Positions 14,910 through 23,444 of a DNA stretch of 64,000 nt are shown here, piece by piece. The position numbers were made by a program, and so were the translations under genes. Position 1 is the first letter of the stretch, and each line of letters opens with the position of its first letter. This stretch comes from JAFGGG01 sp964638895 (GTDB lineage: Bacteria; Spirochaetota; Spirochaetia; SZUA-6; RPPD01), in assembly GCA_964638895.1 (NCBI GenBank), contig CAZWYY010000003.1:1-64000 (forward strand), given 5' to 3'. Below the pieces are notes generated by a model. That model was not told where the DNA came from and ran no database searches. It worked only from the letters and a program-made list of their open reading frames with translations.

Positions 14910-15299
14910 AAGCAATTTTAAATTTGTTCCATATCACAAATACATGCCACAAGCTTCGCTTGTGGTATGTGGGGGGCGCCCTTTGGGCGCTGTGTGGGCT
15001 GGTCGCGCGCTTCGCTTGCTGCTCGCCCATGCAGCCGGGGGGAAAAAGCCACTCTTTGGAAGCGTTAGCGAAACCATTGGTTTTAGTTGAAAAGTCTGGT
15101 TAAATGGTGGTGGCTTTTTCCGTTGCGCGCCAAACAGAAAAAGGCTTTTTATTTTGAAAAAAACATAATCGAACAAATCTAAAATCGCCTGCCTCATTTG
15201 TAGATACAGGCAATTCTCATTTTGAACGATTATATTTAGATGCCTGTATAGCATCAGCTTTCTTTAATGCTACCCCATGGTTCAAAATGAGAATTGCTG
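14910..15299. mobile_element. Non-autonomous palindromic element, copy 1 (390 bp)
   Basis: Flanked by a perfect 9-bp direct repeat GGCCCGGCT (14901-14909 and 15300-15308), a target-site duplication. Ends are AAGCAATT (left, one mismatch to copy 2) and AATTGCTG (right). It consists of two consecutive palindromes: arms 14912-14929/15171-15188 (18 bp, two changes) and 15210-15227/15280-15297 (18 bp, perfect). The first loop carries a ~240-bp insert with its own nested hairpins (CCACAAGC/GCTTGTGG; GCGCCC/GGGCGC; GGAAAAAGCCAC/GTGGCTTTTTCC). No transposase is encoded. Its right part runs into the peptide-binding protein gene. Confidence 0.88.
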
Positions 15300-16914
15300 G
15301 GCCCGGCTTCCTCACAATCCACGGCGGAACGGAGGTATTCTTGAACTCTATATATTTCAGGGGATGGATATCCAGGATATTTCCGTACCACCCGTCGATG
15401 GTGTCAAGGTCTATGATATTGAATGAGGCAATATGGTTGATAGGCAGGATTACCGCGTCCTGCAGCAGTATTTCCTCGGCCTCAGAGAGTTTTTTATATC
15501 TATCAAGTCCGATACTCGCCAATGATTCCTGGATCAGGGCATCGTATTTCTTATGGGAAAAAAGCGCCTCATTCAGGTTGCTTTTACTTGTCCACATTTG
15601 CAGGAAGGCCAGGGGATCGGCGAAATCTCCGATCCATGTATATGAGCTGATGGTGTAATCATGCTTCCCCATTGCCGGAAAGAAATCCTGTGGTTCCACC
15701 TCTTTGTATTCGACCTTCACCTCCAGGTTGTCCTTCCAGGCCTTGGAAACAATGTCGGCAAACAGGGTATTGCCCTTGGAAACCAGAAAGCGGATGGGCG
15801 GCAGGCCCTTGCCCTTGGGATACCCGGCCTGCTTCAGCAAGGAAAGCCCCTGGTCAATGTCCTGGGCGGAGATCCCCTTTACCTCCGGATATTTGGGGAT
15901 CTGCGGGATGAGTTTGTCCGTGGGCAGTGGTGAGTAATCCTTTGAACGCAGCTTGTCCCAGGGAATTAACAGGGAAAGGCCCTTGCGTACCCGGGGATCG
16001 TTCCAGGGTTTAATTTTACAGACAAAGAAGAAAAAACTTGTTGCGAACATGGGGTAAACCTGTATCTTGGACTTTGACCGGCTGTCCAATGAATCAAAAT
16101 CGCAATCATTTAGGCTTGTCCACTGAACCTTTCCGTCATTGAAATCCCGGGCAACCTCCTTGGGATCGTCATAAAAAAGAATTCGTACCCCGTCCAGGCT
16201 GACGTTTTCCTTGTCCCAATAATGATCGTTTTTTTTCAGGACAAGCTCATGATCCGTTCTTCTATACAAGTAAAACGGTCCGTTGCCGATAAGGGGCGCC
16301 TTTTTATCCCAGTTCTTCTGGGTAAGGTAGGAATGATGAATGGGGGCGAAACTTAAAATACACAGTAGCTTTAAAAAATGGCTTGTGGGTTGCTCAAGCG
16401 TTATCACCAGGATTTTGTCGTCGGGAGCATAAATCCCCACGGAGTTAGGGTCCTTGGAGATGCCTTTTCTGTAGTTTTCCGCGCCCTTGATTACGTCCAG
16501 GTATACAGAATACTCGGCCTTTTGCGCGGGATCAAGCAGGAGTAACATGGTGTCCCTGAAATCCTGGGCGCGTACCGGGTCGCCGTTACTGAAATAGGCG
16601 TTTTCACGTATGTAAAAGGTATAGGTAAGCTTGTCGTCTGACAGTGTCCAGCGTTCGGCCGCGGCGGGTGTGGGTTCCAGGGTGATGGGGTGGTAGGTCA
16701 TCAGCCCTTCATACAGACCTGTGAGAATCTGGATCTCCGAACTTTTATGAACATGAATTGGATTCAGCGTGATGTCCTGCGAAGTGAGCGCGATCACAAA
16801 GTCATTCGATAATCCGTCTTCTTGTTTGTTCCTGTTTTTGTCTTGGGCCGAAAGTGGTAAAATAAAAAGTGCCGCAAACAGTACGCTTGCCAGCACCCGG
16901 ATTTTCAGCGGCAT
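15217..16914 (-). CDS. Oligopeptide ABC transporter substrate-binding protein
   Basis: 565 residues of the SBP family 5 (OppA/DppA) group. A signal peptide (hydrophobic ~6-22, ending L-S-A-Q) exports it to the periplasm. The lobe begins with L-N-P-I-H-V-H and contains R-A-Q-D-F-R-D-T, I-G-N-G-P-F-Y-L and W-N-D-P-R-V-R-K-G-L, all typical. It would capture peptides for an importer, but no permease or ATPase genes are next to it. The last ~25 codons lie inside mobile element copy 1, so the current C-terminal tail (A-I-L-I-L-N-H-G ... N-R-S-K) and stop codon come from the insertion. Confidence 0.9.
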   Translation of the reverse strand: MPLKIRVLASVLFAALFILPLSAQDKNRNKQEDGLSNDFVIALTSQDITLNPIHVHKSSEIQILTGLYEGLMTYHPITLEPTPAAAERWTLSDDKLTYTFYIRENAYFSNGDPVRAQDFRDTMLLLLDPAQKAEYSVYLDVIKGAENYRKGISKDPNSVGIYAPDDKILVITLEQPTSHFLKLLCILSFAPIHHSYLTQKNWDKKAPLIGNGPFYLYRRTDHELVLKKNDHYWDKENVSLDGVRILFYDDPKEVARDFNDGKVQWTSLNDCDFDSLDSRSKSKIQVYPMFATSFFFFVCKIKPWNDPRVRKGLSLLIPWDKLRSKDYSPLPTDKLIPQIPKYPEVKGISAQDIDQGLSLLKQAGYPKGKGLPPIRFLVSKGNTLFADIVSKAWKDNLEVKVEYKEVEPQDFFPAMGKHDYTISSYTWIGDFADPLAFLQMWTSKSNLNEALFSHKKYDALIQESLASIGLDRYKKLSEAEEILLQDAVILPINHIASFNIIDLDTIDGWYGNILDIHPLKYIEFKNTSVPPWIVRKPGPAILILNHGVALKKADAIQASKYNRSK

Positions 16915-17007
16915 ATGATTTCCTCTATCTCATTCAATCTACCCATTTTTGTACGTGTGGTCAATAAAATACCCAAACCTGCGGGTGGCTACACTTTATT
17001 ATAGCAC

Positions 17008-17826
17008 TTATATGTTCAAAACCTGAAACAATGACAGAAAAAAAAGTGTTATGCCGCCGATCCCAGCCACCAGGGCAAGGATGAGCAGAACCGTCATCGC
17101 GCCTTTGGCGCCGCGGATAAGTTCCTCTTCACTCTTTATACTGATAATGAACTTTTTCCCTTTCTGCGACGGTTTTTGCAGGCAGAGTTCACCGCTGGAA
17201 TCCGCGGCCTCTCCCAATACATATACATCCCGCTTAAGTGGGATTATATCCTCCTCATACCGGTAACCGATGGTACGCCGGTTGGTGCTTCCGCTTATAC
17301 CGCCCAAGTTGATGATCAGTCCCCCTATGCGCAGCGACCCGCCGTTTACCTCGCCGGGCTCAAAGCGTGAGTACGCCTTTTCGGTTACGAATGACGCGCC
17401 CTCCGGGTTTACCTTTATTTTACCGGTTTCATCCCTGACATAAAAAGGCACGGAGCGTGTGTTCTGTGCAACCGTATCCCCTCCCCGCCGTGTACGTTGA
17501 ATGCGGTTTCCATTAGCATCGGTTTCCCAGTAGGTTTCTTCGTACTCCCGGGTAATCCTCATGGCATAGTATACACAGTCGGCCTTGGCCAGCTCCGAGA
17601 TCAGGGGATTGTCGCACTCTACCGTGCCTTTTATCTCGGTAATCTGGTTAAATGATCCGGCGCCGATATCTTTGGCTACGGATGCGGATATCTCCCGCAA
17701 CTCCCCGGCCTTTGAGGTTTCCGTACTTTTCATCTGGTACAGTTTCTTGCCTTGTAACGAATAGCCCACAAACAGAGCGATGCCCACGGCCACAAGACCT
17801 ATTCCTATAAATGGACCCATACTCAC
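17008..17826 (-). CDS. GIDE-domain membrane protein
   Basis: 272 residues: an N-terminal membrane segment (~5-22), a central domain (~50-210) and a C-terminal pair of hydrophobic stretches (~240-268). The central part, with A-D-C-V-Y-Y, R-E-Y-E-E-T-Y-W, S-V-P-F-Y-V-R-D and Y-R-Y-E-E-D-I-I-P-L-K-R-D-V-Y-V-L-G-E-A, fits the GIDE domain known from eukaryotic MUL1/MAPL and many bacterial proteins. The RING finger of the eukaryotic ligases is absent, so ubiquitin ligase activity is not implied; the bacterial role is unknown. Strong AAAGGAGGTG lies before the ATG. Confidence 0.7.
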   Translation of the reverse strand: MSMGPFIGIGLVAVGIALFVGYSLQGKKLYQMKSTETSKAGELREISASVAKDIGAGSFNQITEIKGTVECDNPLISELAKADCVYYAMRITREYEETYWETDANGNRIQRTRRGGDTVAQNTRSVPFYVRDETGKIKVNPEGASFVTEKAYSRFEPGEVNGGSLRIGGLIINLGGISGSTNRRTIGYRYEEDIIPLKRDVYVLGEAADSSGELCLQKPSQKGKKFIISIKSEEELIRGAKGAMTVLLILALVAGIGGITLFFLSLFQVLNI

Positions 17827-17911
17827 CTCCTTTTAAGAATGCTAAGTCCTTAACCGTTGAATTTCAAGGTGAATTTTAAAAAACGAAACAGGGCTGCCCG
17901 AAGGTTCAACA

Positions 17912-18586
17912 TTAGAATTGCCGATAGGGAAGGACATCTTTGATCTTGAGTTTTACCCGCAGGCTGGCAACATATTTCCCCGAGCTGATAAAGATCTCAG
18001 GGGCATCTTCGATCAGGGCCAGGCCCGTCACTCGGCGCGGCTTGTTGAAATATTTGGGCCGCAGTAGGTTTCTGATTCCGTTTTTGATTGCCTGTTCATA
18101 AGCGGTGTATTTCTGCCTGTATCCCTTAAACAGGTCACCCTCCCCCCGGCCCTCGGCCGAGGGTATGGAGGGGCCCAGCCAGGCGTTGCGCCTTTGCAGC
18201 TGAAACTCCATGGGCTCATACTCAATCCGCGCAAAAAGTTTCCCGTCGCGAGGTTCCGTGGAAAGAATATTCAGGTTTTTATCACCCCAATTGATTTGGG
18301 CCACCGGGGTAAGTACAAACTGTTCCTTAACCCTCCTGTCTTTATCCTGCGGCACATAGGAAAAATCGAAACCATAGATCATTCCGGATATAATGAAGCG
18401 CGCCTCTTCCAAAAGCTGCTCTGCCGCCTGTTTATTGGAAAGCGGATATTGTGTATCTTTTTCTCCGGCAAAGGGTTCAAGTTCGCACCATACGTCTATG
18501 TATAAAAGCTCAAACTGCGCGCCGGACAGGTACGTGCATACGGCAAATGATACGGCCAGGATTACAAGTATTTTTGGAAGCTTCAT
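17912..18586 (-). CDS. Exported protein of unknown function
   Basis: 224 residues with a signal peptide (hydrophobic ~5-20, ending L-S-G-A-Q). The mature part is mixed alpha/beta with no catalytic motif I recognise. It contains Q-F-V-L-T-P-V-A-Q-I-N-W-G and a C-terminal S-L-R-V-K-L-K-I-K-D-V-L-P-Y. The pattern of alternating strands resembles small periplasmic or outer-membrane-associated proteins. It lies 10 bases upstream of nothing coding on its own strand but just 10 bases after the rhomboid gene's stop, so the two are probably one transcript. The function is unassigned. Confidence 0.65.
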   Translation of the reverse strand: MKLPKILVILAVSFAVCTYLSGAQFELLYIDVWCELEPFAGEKDTQYPLSNKQAAEQLLEEARFIISGMIYGFDFSYVPQDKDRRVKEQFVLTPVAQINWGDKNLNILSTEPRDGKLFARIEYEPMEFQLQRRNAWLGPSIPSAEGRGEGDLFKGYRQKYTAYEQAIKNGIRNLLRPKYFNKPRRVTGLALIEDAPEIFISSGKYVASLRVKLKIKDVLPYRQF

Positions 18587-18596
18587 GCACTAGTAA

Positions 18597-19298
18597 TTAT
18601 CGGATGTTTCTTCTGATTTCCTGTATGGGATTAATGCCGAAACGCACAAGAAAATAAATATAACCCACCAGCAGGCCCGAAAGGTGCCCCAGGTGGGCGA
18701 TGGTGCTGTTCGGACTCAAGAGCTGGGAGACAAGCTCAATACCGGCAAAGACTATCAGCAGAACATAGGCTTTCATGGGAAGAATTCCCCAGATATAAAT
18801 AGGCTGGTTGGGATGCCGCGTGGCAAAAGCCAACAGGAGTCCGTAGATGGCGCCGGACGCCCCCACAATAGGGATTCCGCCCATGCCCAGGTACGGGTAC
18901 ACAATCGCCATGATGAGCCCGGCCCCGATACCCACCGTGAAATAAAATAGCAGGAATTCGCTGCTTCCGAACTCACGCTCAAGCTGTGTGCCGAACATAA
19001 AAAGGATCAGCATGTTTATTAAAATATGAAAAAACCCCCCGTGCATGAACATATAGGTCGCCAACTGCCAGACATACCCGCTGCCGAAGGTTTCATAGGG
19101 AATTAACGCGAAATATTTTGTCATCAGGTTGATCTGCCCCGATACGTTACGCTGAAGCTGGCTGCTGAATACCACTATATTTGTGGCGGGCGTGATCATT
19201 TGAAAGATGAAAATAATCACGCAGGCAATGATGATAATTATAGTCGCGTTATAATACCTGTATAAAAAAGGTCTGCGCAATAGGGATAACATTTTCAT
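18597..19298 (-). CDS. Rhomboid-family intramembrane serine protease
   Basis: 233 residues with six predicted membrane helices. The catalytic serine sits in I-V-G-A-S-G-A-I-Y-G-L (GxSG motif) and the catalytic histidine in I-A-H-L-G-H-L-S-G, giving an intact Ser-His dyad; the L1-loop N-terminal H-G-G-F-F-H-I-L-I-N-M-L motif is also present. Rhomboids cut membrane-anchored proteins within the bilayer; the substrate cannot be predicted. The gene lies 10 bases before the exported unknown protein on the same strand and is divergent from rlmE. Confidence 0.93.
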   Translation of the reverse strand: MKMLSLLRRPFLYRYYNATIIIIIACVIIFIFQMITPATNIVVFSSQLQRNVSGQINLMTKYFALIPYETFGSGYVWQLATYMFMHGGFFHILINMLILFMFGTQLEREFGSSEFLLFYFTVGIGAGLIMAIVYPYLGMGGIPIVGASGAIYGLLLAFATRHPNQPIYIWGILPMKAYVLLIVFAGIELVSQLLSPNSTIAHLGHLSGLLVGYIYFLVRFGINPIQEIRRNIR

Positions 19299-19374
19299 AT
19301 TAACAAATTACGAACATATCATGGTTAAGTCAAGAGAGTAAAATGCTGTAAAACCGCACGATCATTACAGGTGA

Positions 19375-20040
19375 ATGAAATTCGCCGAAATCCCACTTTT
19401 AAAATATATGATTATATGGTTTGATGATATTGTGAAAAGACAGGCGGATTTTTATTCACATAAGGCAAAGGCCCATGGGTATCCGGCCCGTTCGGTATAC
19501 AAGCTGCAGGAGATTTTAAGCAAGTACGCGATGCTTAAAAAGGGGGCCCGTGTTCTGGACCTTGGAGCGGCCCCGGGGAGCTTCAGCCGGTACCTGCTTG
19601 AACGCCTGCACGGCAGCGGCAGCGTGCTGGCGGTGGATCTTAATGCCGGGCTGGCCATACCGCGTGGTTATACCAATTTTCATTTTATTCAAGGTGATAT
19701 TTTTTTAGATTCCGTATTGCAGGAAATCAAGGGGAGCGGGCCCTTTGATCTGATCGTAAGCGACGCGGCCCCGGCCACCACGGGGAATCGGCTGGTTGAT
19801 ACGACTCAATCGCTTGAACTGGCGCGGCGCGTGCTTTTTATCGGACTACAGGTCCTTGCTGCAGGGGGCAACCTTATCGTCAAGATTTTTCAGGGAGGGG
19901 AGGAAGGCAAGTTTCTAAGGGAGATGAAGGCGTGTTTCAAACAGGTGAAGGGTTTTAAACCGCAGGCCTCACGCAGAGAATCGTTTGAAACCTACTACCT
20001 GGGTTTTTATTTTAAGCAACCGGCCGCGCCGTACGGTTGA
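19375..20040 (+). CDS. rlmE: 23S rRNA (uridine-2'-O-)-methyltransferase RlmE/FtsJ
   Basis: 221 residues of the FtsJ/RrmJ family, which methylates U2552 of 23S rRNA with SAM. The catalytic K-D-K-E set can be traced: Lys in R-S-V-Y-K-L, Asp in V-S-D-A-A-P, Lys in I-V-K-I-F-Q-G and Glu in R-R-E-S-F-E-T-Y. The SAM loop D-L-G-A-A-P-G-S-F-S is intact. The first ATG gives a ~20-residue N-terminal extension over the core; AGGTG stands just two bases before it, so a downstream start remains possible. It is convergent with the DUF2194 gene. Confidence 0.92.
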   Translation: MKFAEIPLLKYMIIWFDDIVKRQADFYSHKAKAHGYPARSVYKLQEILSKYAMLKKGARVLDLGAAPGSFSRYLLERLHGSGSVLAVDLNAGLAIPRGYTNFHFIQGDIFLDSVLQEIKGSGPFDLIVSDAAPATTGNRLVDTTQSLELARRVLFIGLQVLAAGGNLIVKIFQGGEEGKFLREMKACFKQVKGFKPQASRRESFETYYLGFYFKQPAAPYG

Positions 20041-20044
20041 CCGC

Positions 20045-22420
20045 CTATTTAAAGGTTATGTTGTGCACCGGCTTGGTGGTTTTGATGATGATGACCGGCA
20101 TGTACTCGTAGCGGTATACGACCTCGGCCTGATCCATGTCGTCCGGCGTGTACCGATTTGCGCGGATCCTTATATACACACCCTCCGGAGCCTCGATATG
20201 CAGGGTATTCTCTTGCCAGCGGATGTTGATCCTGGCCCGATCCAAAGCACGTAAGATATCATATGCCCGGCGGACCCCGACGAACCTCAGCCAGGGGTAG
20301 TGTTTTTTCACGAAACCGAGCATTTCTTCCAGGCCGGTTCTAAGCTCCAGCCAACTTTTGCCTTTACTACGGTAGGTGTCGAACACGTCATCAGGATGGA
20401 TGAAGTGGGTCCAGATGCCGGGACCCATAACAGCCGAAGCAATGAGTTGTTTAATATACGGCGTGCACAGGTACCCGGAAGAGATGCGCGGAATATAGTA
20501 GATGTCCGGCACCACCGGGCTGGGACCGAAAGCCATAGGTGTCTCATCAGTCCCGCCGGCGCGCACAGTGGAAACCACTTTAATGGACGGGAACACCTCA
20601 TGCAACACCCGAACGGCCTCGTCCGAGATGATGTTATGCGGGGCCACGTAGGCAAACGGCAGGGTGGAATCCCCGAACTGCGTTATCCAGGTGTGCCTGG
20701 CCTCCGCAAGGGCCAAGGCCATGTTTTCCGTGCTGGGCCAGGCCTTGGGATTATAACCGGTTTTTTCCCTGGTCAGGGAAACATGGTTATATCCGTGAAG
20801 TCCCAGCTCCCAACCCGCCCCGATGATCTCCTTGGCCGCGTTTACACCGGCGTTGCCCTGCGCCACAAAAAACTCTTTGTCCTCGAAGGGAGGCGCGGTT
20901 TTGTCATTGTAACTGAAGATCAAAAAGGCGTTTATTGGTACGCCGAACCGAGACAGCAGTCCCTTAAGCTGCGGCCACCACTGTGTGGTATAAAACTCGG
21001 TGGTGGTTATATCCAAGGGCGGGGCCACATTATTGTACATGGGTAGAGGCCAGTCGTCTATGAATAGGATGCCCAATGCCGGGGTGACACAGGCGCCCAC
21101 CGGACGCACGTAAAGAAATGATTCCAGAATCAGGCCCTGGAACTCCCCGCCCTTGAAGGCGTTCCAGTTCCACACCAGCACCTGTCCCCTGTTGAAACCG
21201 GCGGTCCAAACCAGTGGTGTTTTGCCCGCCGCATCCGTACCCAGTACCCTGGCAGTGGTGTCCGGCAGGCAGGCGCCGCAGTCCCAGTCGTACCCGCCGT
21301 CCTCAAGCGCAAGGTTTTCCCCAACCGCAAACCCCTGCCCGATGCGGTACCCCTTGGCCCAGGTGTCTTTTGCTCTCTGCGGCCCTATGGCCAGGATCGG
21401 TTTAAGTTCATTGAAGCTGCCCGCCATCAGAGATACCAGGCCGCCTCCCTGATAGAGATAATTGGTGAACAGTCCCGCGTTCAACCCCGTATCACCGTTA
21501 AGAATCAGGCCAATGGCGTCATACCCGTTCAGATCATGGCGGCACAGGACCCGAAAGCGGTCAGAGGTAAGCAGGTCGAAGGGAATGCCGGCGCGTTTTA
21601 AGACCGCCTGCGTGTAGGCTGAAACCTTCCTGGTTTTTTCTACGGTATGGTCTGCGAGCAATAATATCTTCTGCGTCCGCGGCCTGGGAAACAGGGCGCG
21701 GATCAGGAATTTGCGAAAATCAAGCAGGGGCAGCCTGCCGTTTCCGGTGGAGCGGAAAATATAACCGGAGAGTGCAAAGCCGCCGTTGGCATTGGAGGCG
21801 ATCACCGGGCTGGGCGCCTGATTCGTATTCGTATTTTTCACTGAAAGATAGGTGGTAAGCTCCTTATCAGCCGCCGAAAACCATAAAAAATCGGCGGCGG
21901 ACATTACCTCCTGTTCGGCTTTATACTCACAGATCTCGGGATCCTTGAAGGCGATTGAGATCACCGCGGGGTCTTCAGACAGCTTGCCCAGATAGGTTAT
22001 ACCCAGACCGGCAAGCGCGGCATTAATCAGTGGAAGTTTTACATTCGTCCGGCCCACACCGTCGACATACGCACCCAAACTGCCTATGACAACGAGTTTC
22101 CTCCCGGAGGCGGTGAGGGAGCTGAGGAATTCAAGGTAGTGTTCCGGGTCCTTCATGCCGTCGGTTTCAAACCAGGTTATGACCGCCCTTACCTGCTTCA
22201 GGTCATCGGCCCGCGGTATTTTCGTATCAATATCCCAGTATTCCAGGCGCAGGCCCATGTTTCTGATTATACCGGAGAGGTACGTGTTAATCTCGTTGTT
22301 TTTTGCGGTTTTGCCTTCAGAAGATTTATACAGCCCCAGTATGGTTTTCCCCGCCGGAAGCGCATTCAGATACACCGTTACACTCAGGGCTAAAAGAATA
22401 CCGCAGGCAAGTTGTTTCAT
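20045..22420 (-). CDS. Exported DUF2194 / polysaccharide deacetylase-like protein
   Basis: 791 residues with a signal peptide (~4-20). The N-terminal ~430 residues look like the glutamine-amidotransferase/flavodoxin-like segment of DUF2194 proteins, with short beta-strand/loop repeats. The C-terminal half resembles a NodB-type carbohydrate esterase: F-I-D-D-W-P-L-P supplies an Asp pair, L-G-L-H-G-Y-N-H a histidine region and T-H-F-I-H-P-D-D another His/Asp motif. Related proteins (such as PelA) modify extracellular polysaccharide during export. No polysaccharide synthesis genes are near it. The domain assignment is from memory and moderate. Confidence 0.6.
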   Translation of the reverse strand: MKQLACGILLALSVTVYLNALPAGKTILGLYKSSEGKTAKNNEINTYLSGIIRNMGLRLEYWDIDTKIPRADDLKQVRAVITWFETDGMKDPEHYLEFLSSLTASGRKLVVIGSLGAYVDGVGRTNVKLPLINAALAGLGITYLGKLSEDPAVISIAFKDPEICEYKAEQEVMSAADFLWFSAADKELTTYLSVKNTNTNQAPSPVIASNANGGFALSGYIFRSTGNGRLPLLDFRKFLIRALFPRPRTQKILLLADHTVEKTRKVSAYTQAVLKRAGIPFDLLTSDRFRVLCRHDLNGYDAIGLILNGDTGLNAGLFTNYLYQGGGLVSLMAGSFNELKPILAIGPQRAKDTWAKGYRIGQGFAVGENLALEDGGYDWDCGACLPDTTARVLGTDAAGKTPLVWTAGFNRGQVLVWNWNAFKGGEFQGLILESFLYVRPVGACVTPALGILFIDDWPLPMYNNVAPPLDITTTEFYTTQWWPQLKGLLSRFGVPINAFLIFSYNDKTAPPFEDKEFFVAQGNAGVNAAKEIIGAGWELGLHGYNHVSLTREKTGYNPKAWPSTENMALALAEARHTWITQFGDSTLPFAYVAPHNIISDEAVRVLHEVFPSIKVVSTVRAGGTDETPMAFGPSPVVPDIYYIPRISSGYLCTPYIKQLIASAVMGPGIWTHFIHPDDVFDTYRSKGKSWLELRTGLEEMLGFVKKHYPWLRFVGVRRAYDILRALDRARINIRWQENTLHIEAPEGVYIRIRANRYTPDDMDQAEVVYRYEYMPVIIIKTTKPVHNITFK

Positions 22421-22628
22421 ATATCACCGCTCTTATTTTGAATATAAGAAATTGACCCGTTAATTTCCACGGAACTTTCGGATTCGATATATGGATTAAT
22501 CTATATATTCATATAAGGATGAAAATATCGAGGAAAGGCGCGCCAATCATCGCCAAAATCTTCGGTATTAATGCTGCCATTCCTTACGATTTTTGTTATG
22601 TTAAGTGTAACAAGGGAGGTCAGCGGAA

Positions 22629-23444
22629 GTGGCGAAATTACGGGTACTTTTCATTGGGGAAATCGTCGGCAAATGCGGCGTGTTCTGCGTAAAAAAACTG
22701 TTGCCTGAACTCCGACGGGAGTACACCGTAGATGTAGTAATCGCGAACGCGGACGGCGCAACCGGCGGTTTCGGACTTGGCAAAAGTCACGCGATCTACC
22801 TGCATAAACTTGGTATAAATATTATCACCGCCGGTGATTGTATTTATTACAAGAGAGACATGGCGGAGTATATTCAGAATGCGCCCTATATCCTGCGCGC
22901 CGCAAACTACCCTAAAGAAAACCCGGGACGGGGATGGATGATATATGAGAAAGACGGCAGCAAGCTTGCGGTCATCTCCCTCTTGGGGCTGGCGGGTTTT
23001 GATCGTATTCACCTGTTTAACCCATTCCAGCTTGTCACCCATCTGGTAGAGAAAATCAAAAAGGAAACCGAAACGATCATCATAGATTTCCACGCCTCCA
23101 CAACCTCGGAAAAGTATTCCATGTTTTATTACATGGGGGGTAAGGTTTCGGCCATCATCGGCACTCATGCCAAGGTGCTCACCGCCGATGAAGCAATTTT
23201 TAAAGGCGCAACCGCTGTTATCTGCGACGCTGGCCGAACCGGAAGCAACCATTCGGTGGGCGGGTTGGACCCTGAGGTTGAGGTGAGAAAATACCTTACG
23301 CAGATTCCCGAATATTCAAAAACCAAGTGCCGGGATTTGGAACTGCAGGGGGTAATGATGGAGTTTGACGAACAGGGAAAGGCCACTTTCATTGAGCGCG
23401 TGAAACGCACGTGTAAGGAGGATTTTGATGGAAACACAGGGTAA
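22629..23444 (+). CDS. YmdB-family (TIGR00282) metallophosphoesterase homologue with altered metal ligands
   Basis: 271 residues, close to the family length. The framework of the YmdB/TIGR00282 family is clear: L-F-I-G-E-I-V-G at the start, A-T-G-G-F-G, I-D-F-H-A-S-T-T-S-E-K, I-G-T-H-A-K-V-L-T-A-D and the C-terminal D-A-G-R-T-G...V-G-G-L-D. However most metal ligands of the family (as I recall them) are changed: GD to GE11, EN to D42-G43, NH to D70-C71 and the THTHV second His to Lys182; His155 and His180 remain. A di-iron phosphodiesterase activity is therefore doubtful. Start is GTG with AGGGAGG nine bases upstream. It overlaps the RseC-like gene. Confidence 0.85.
   Translation: MAKLRVLFIGEIVGKCGVFCVKKLLPELRREYTVDVVIANADGATGGFGLGKSHAIYLHKLGINIITAGDCIYYKRDMAEYIQNAPYILRAANYPKENPGRGWMIYEKDGSKLAVISLLGLAGFDRIHLFNPFQLVTHLVEKIKKETETIIIDFHASTTSEKYSMFYYMGGKVSAIIGTHAKVLTADEAIFKGATAVICDAGRTGSNHSVGGLDPEVEVRKYLTQIPEYSKTKCRDLELQGVMMEFDEQGKATFIERVKRTCKEDFDGNTG

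Noticed and set aside
14912..15297. The palindromic repeats as a CRISPR array or as simple bidirectional terminators
   Set aside because: There are no regularly spaced repeats, the arms are AT-rich without T-runs, and the 9-bp flanking duplications point to transposition.
22519..22698. A 59-codon plus-strand frame between the DUF2194 and YmdB-like genes
   Set aside because: It has no spaced Shine-Dalgarno, runs into the YmdB-like gene in another frame, and its product has no features.
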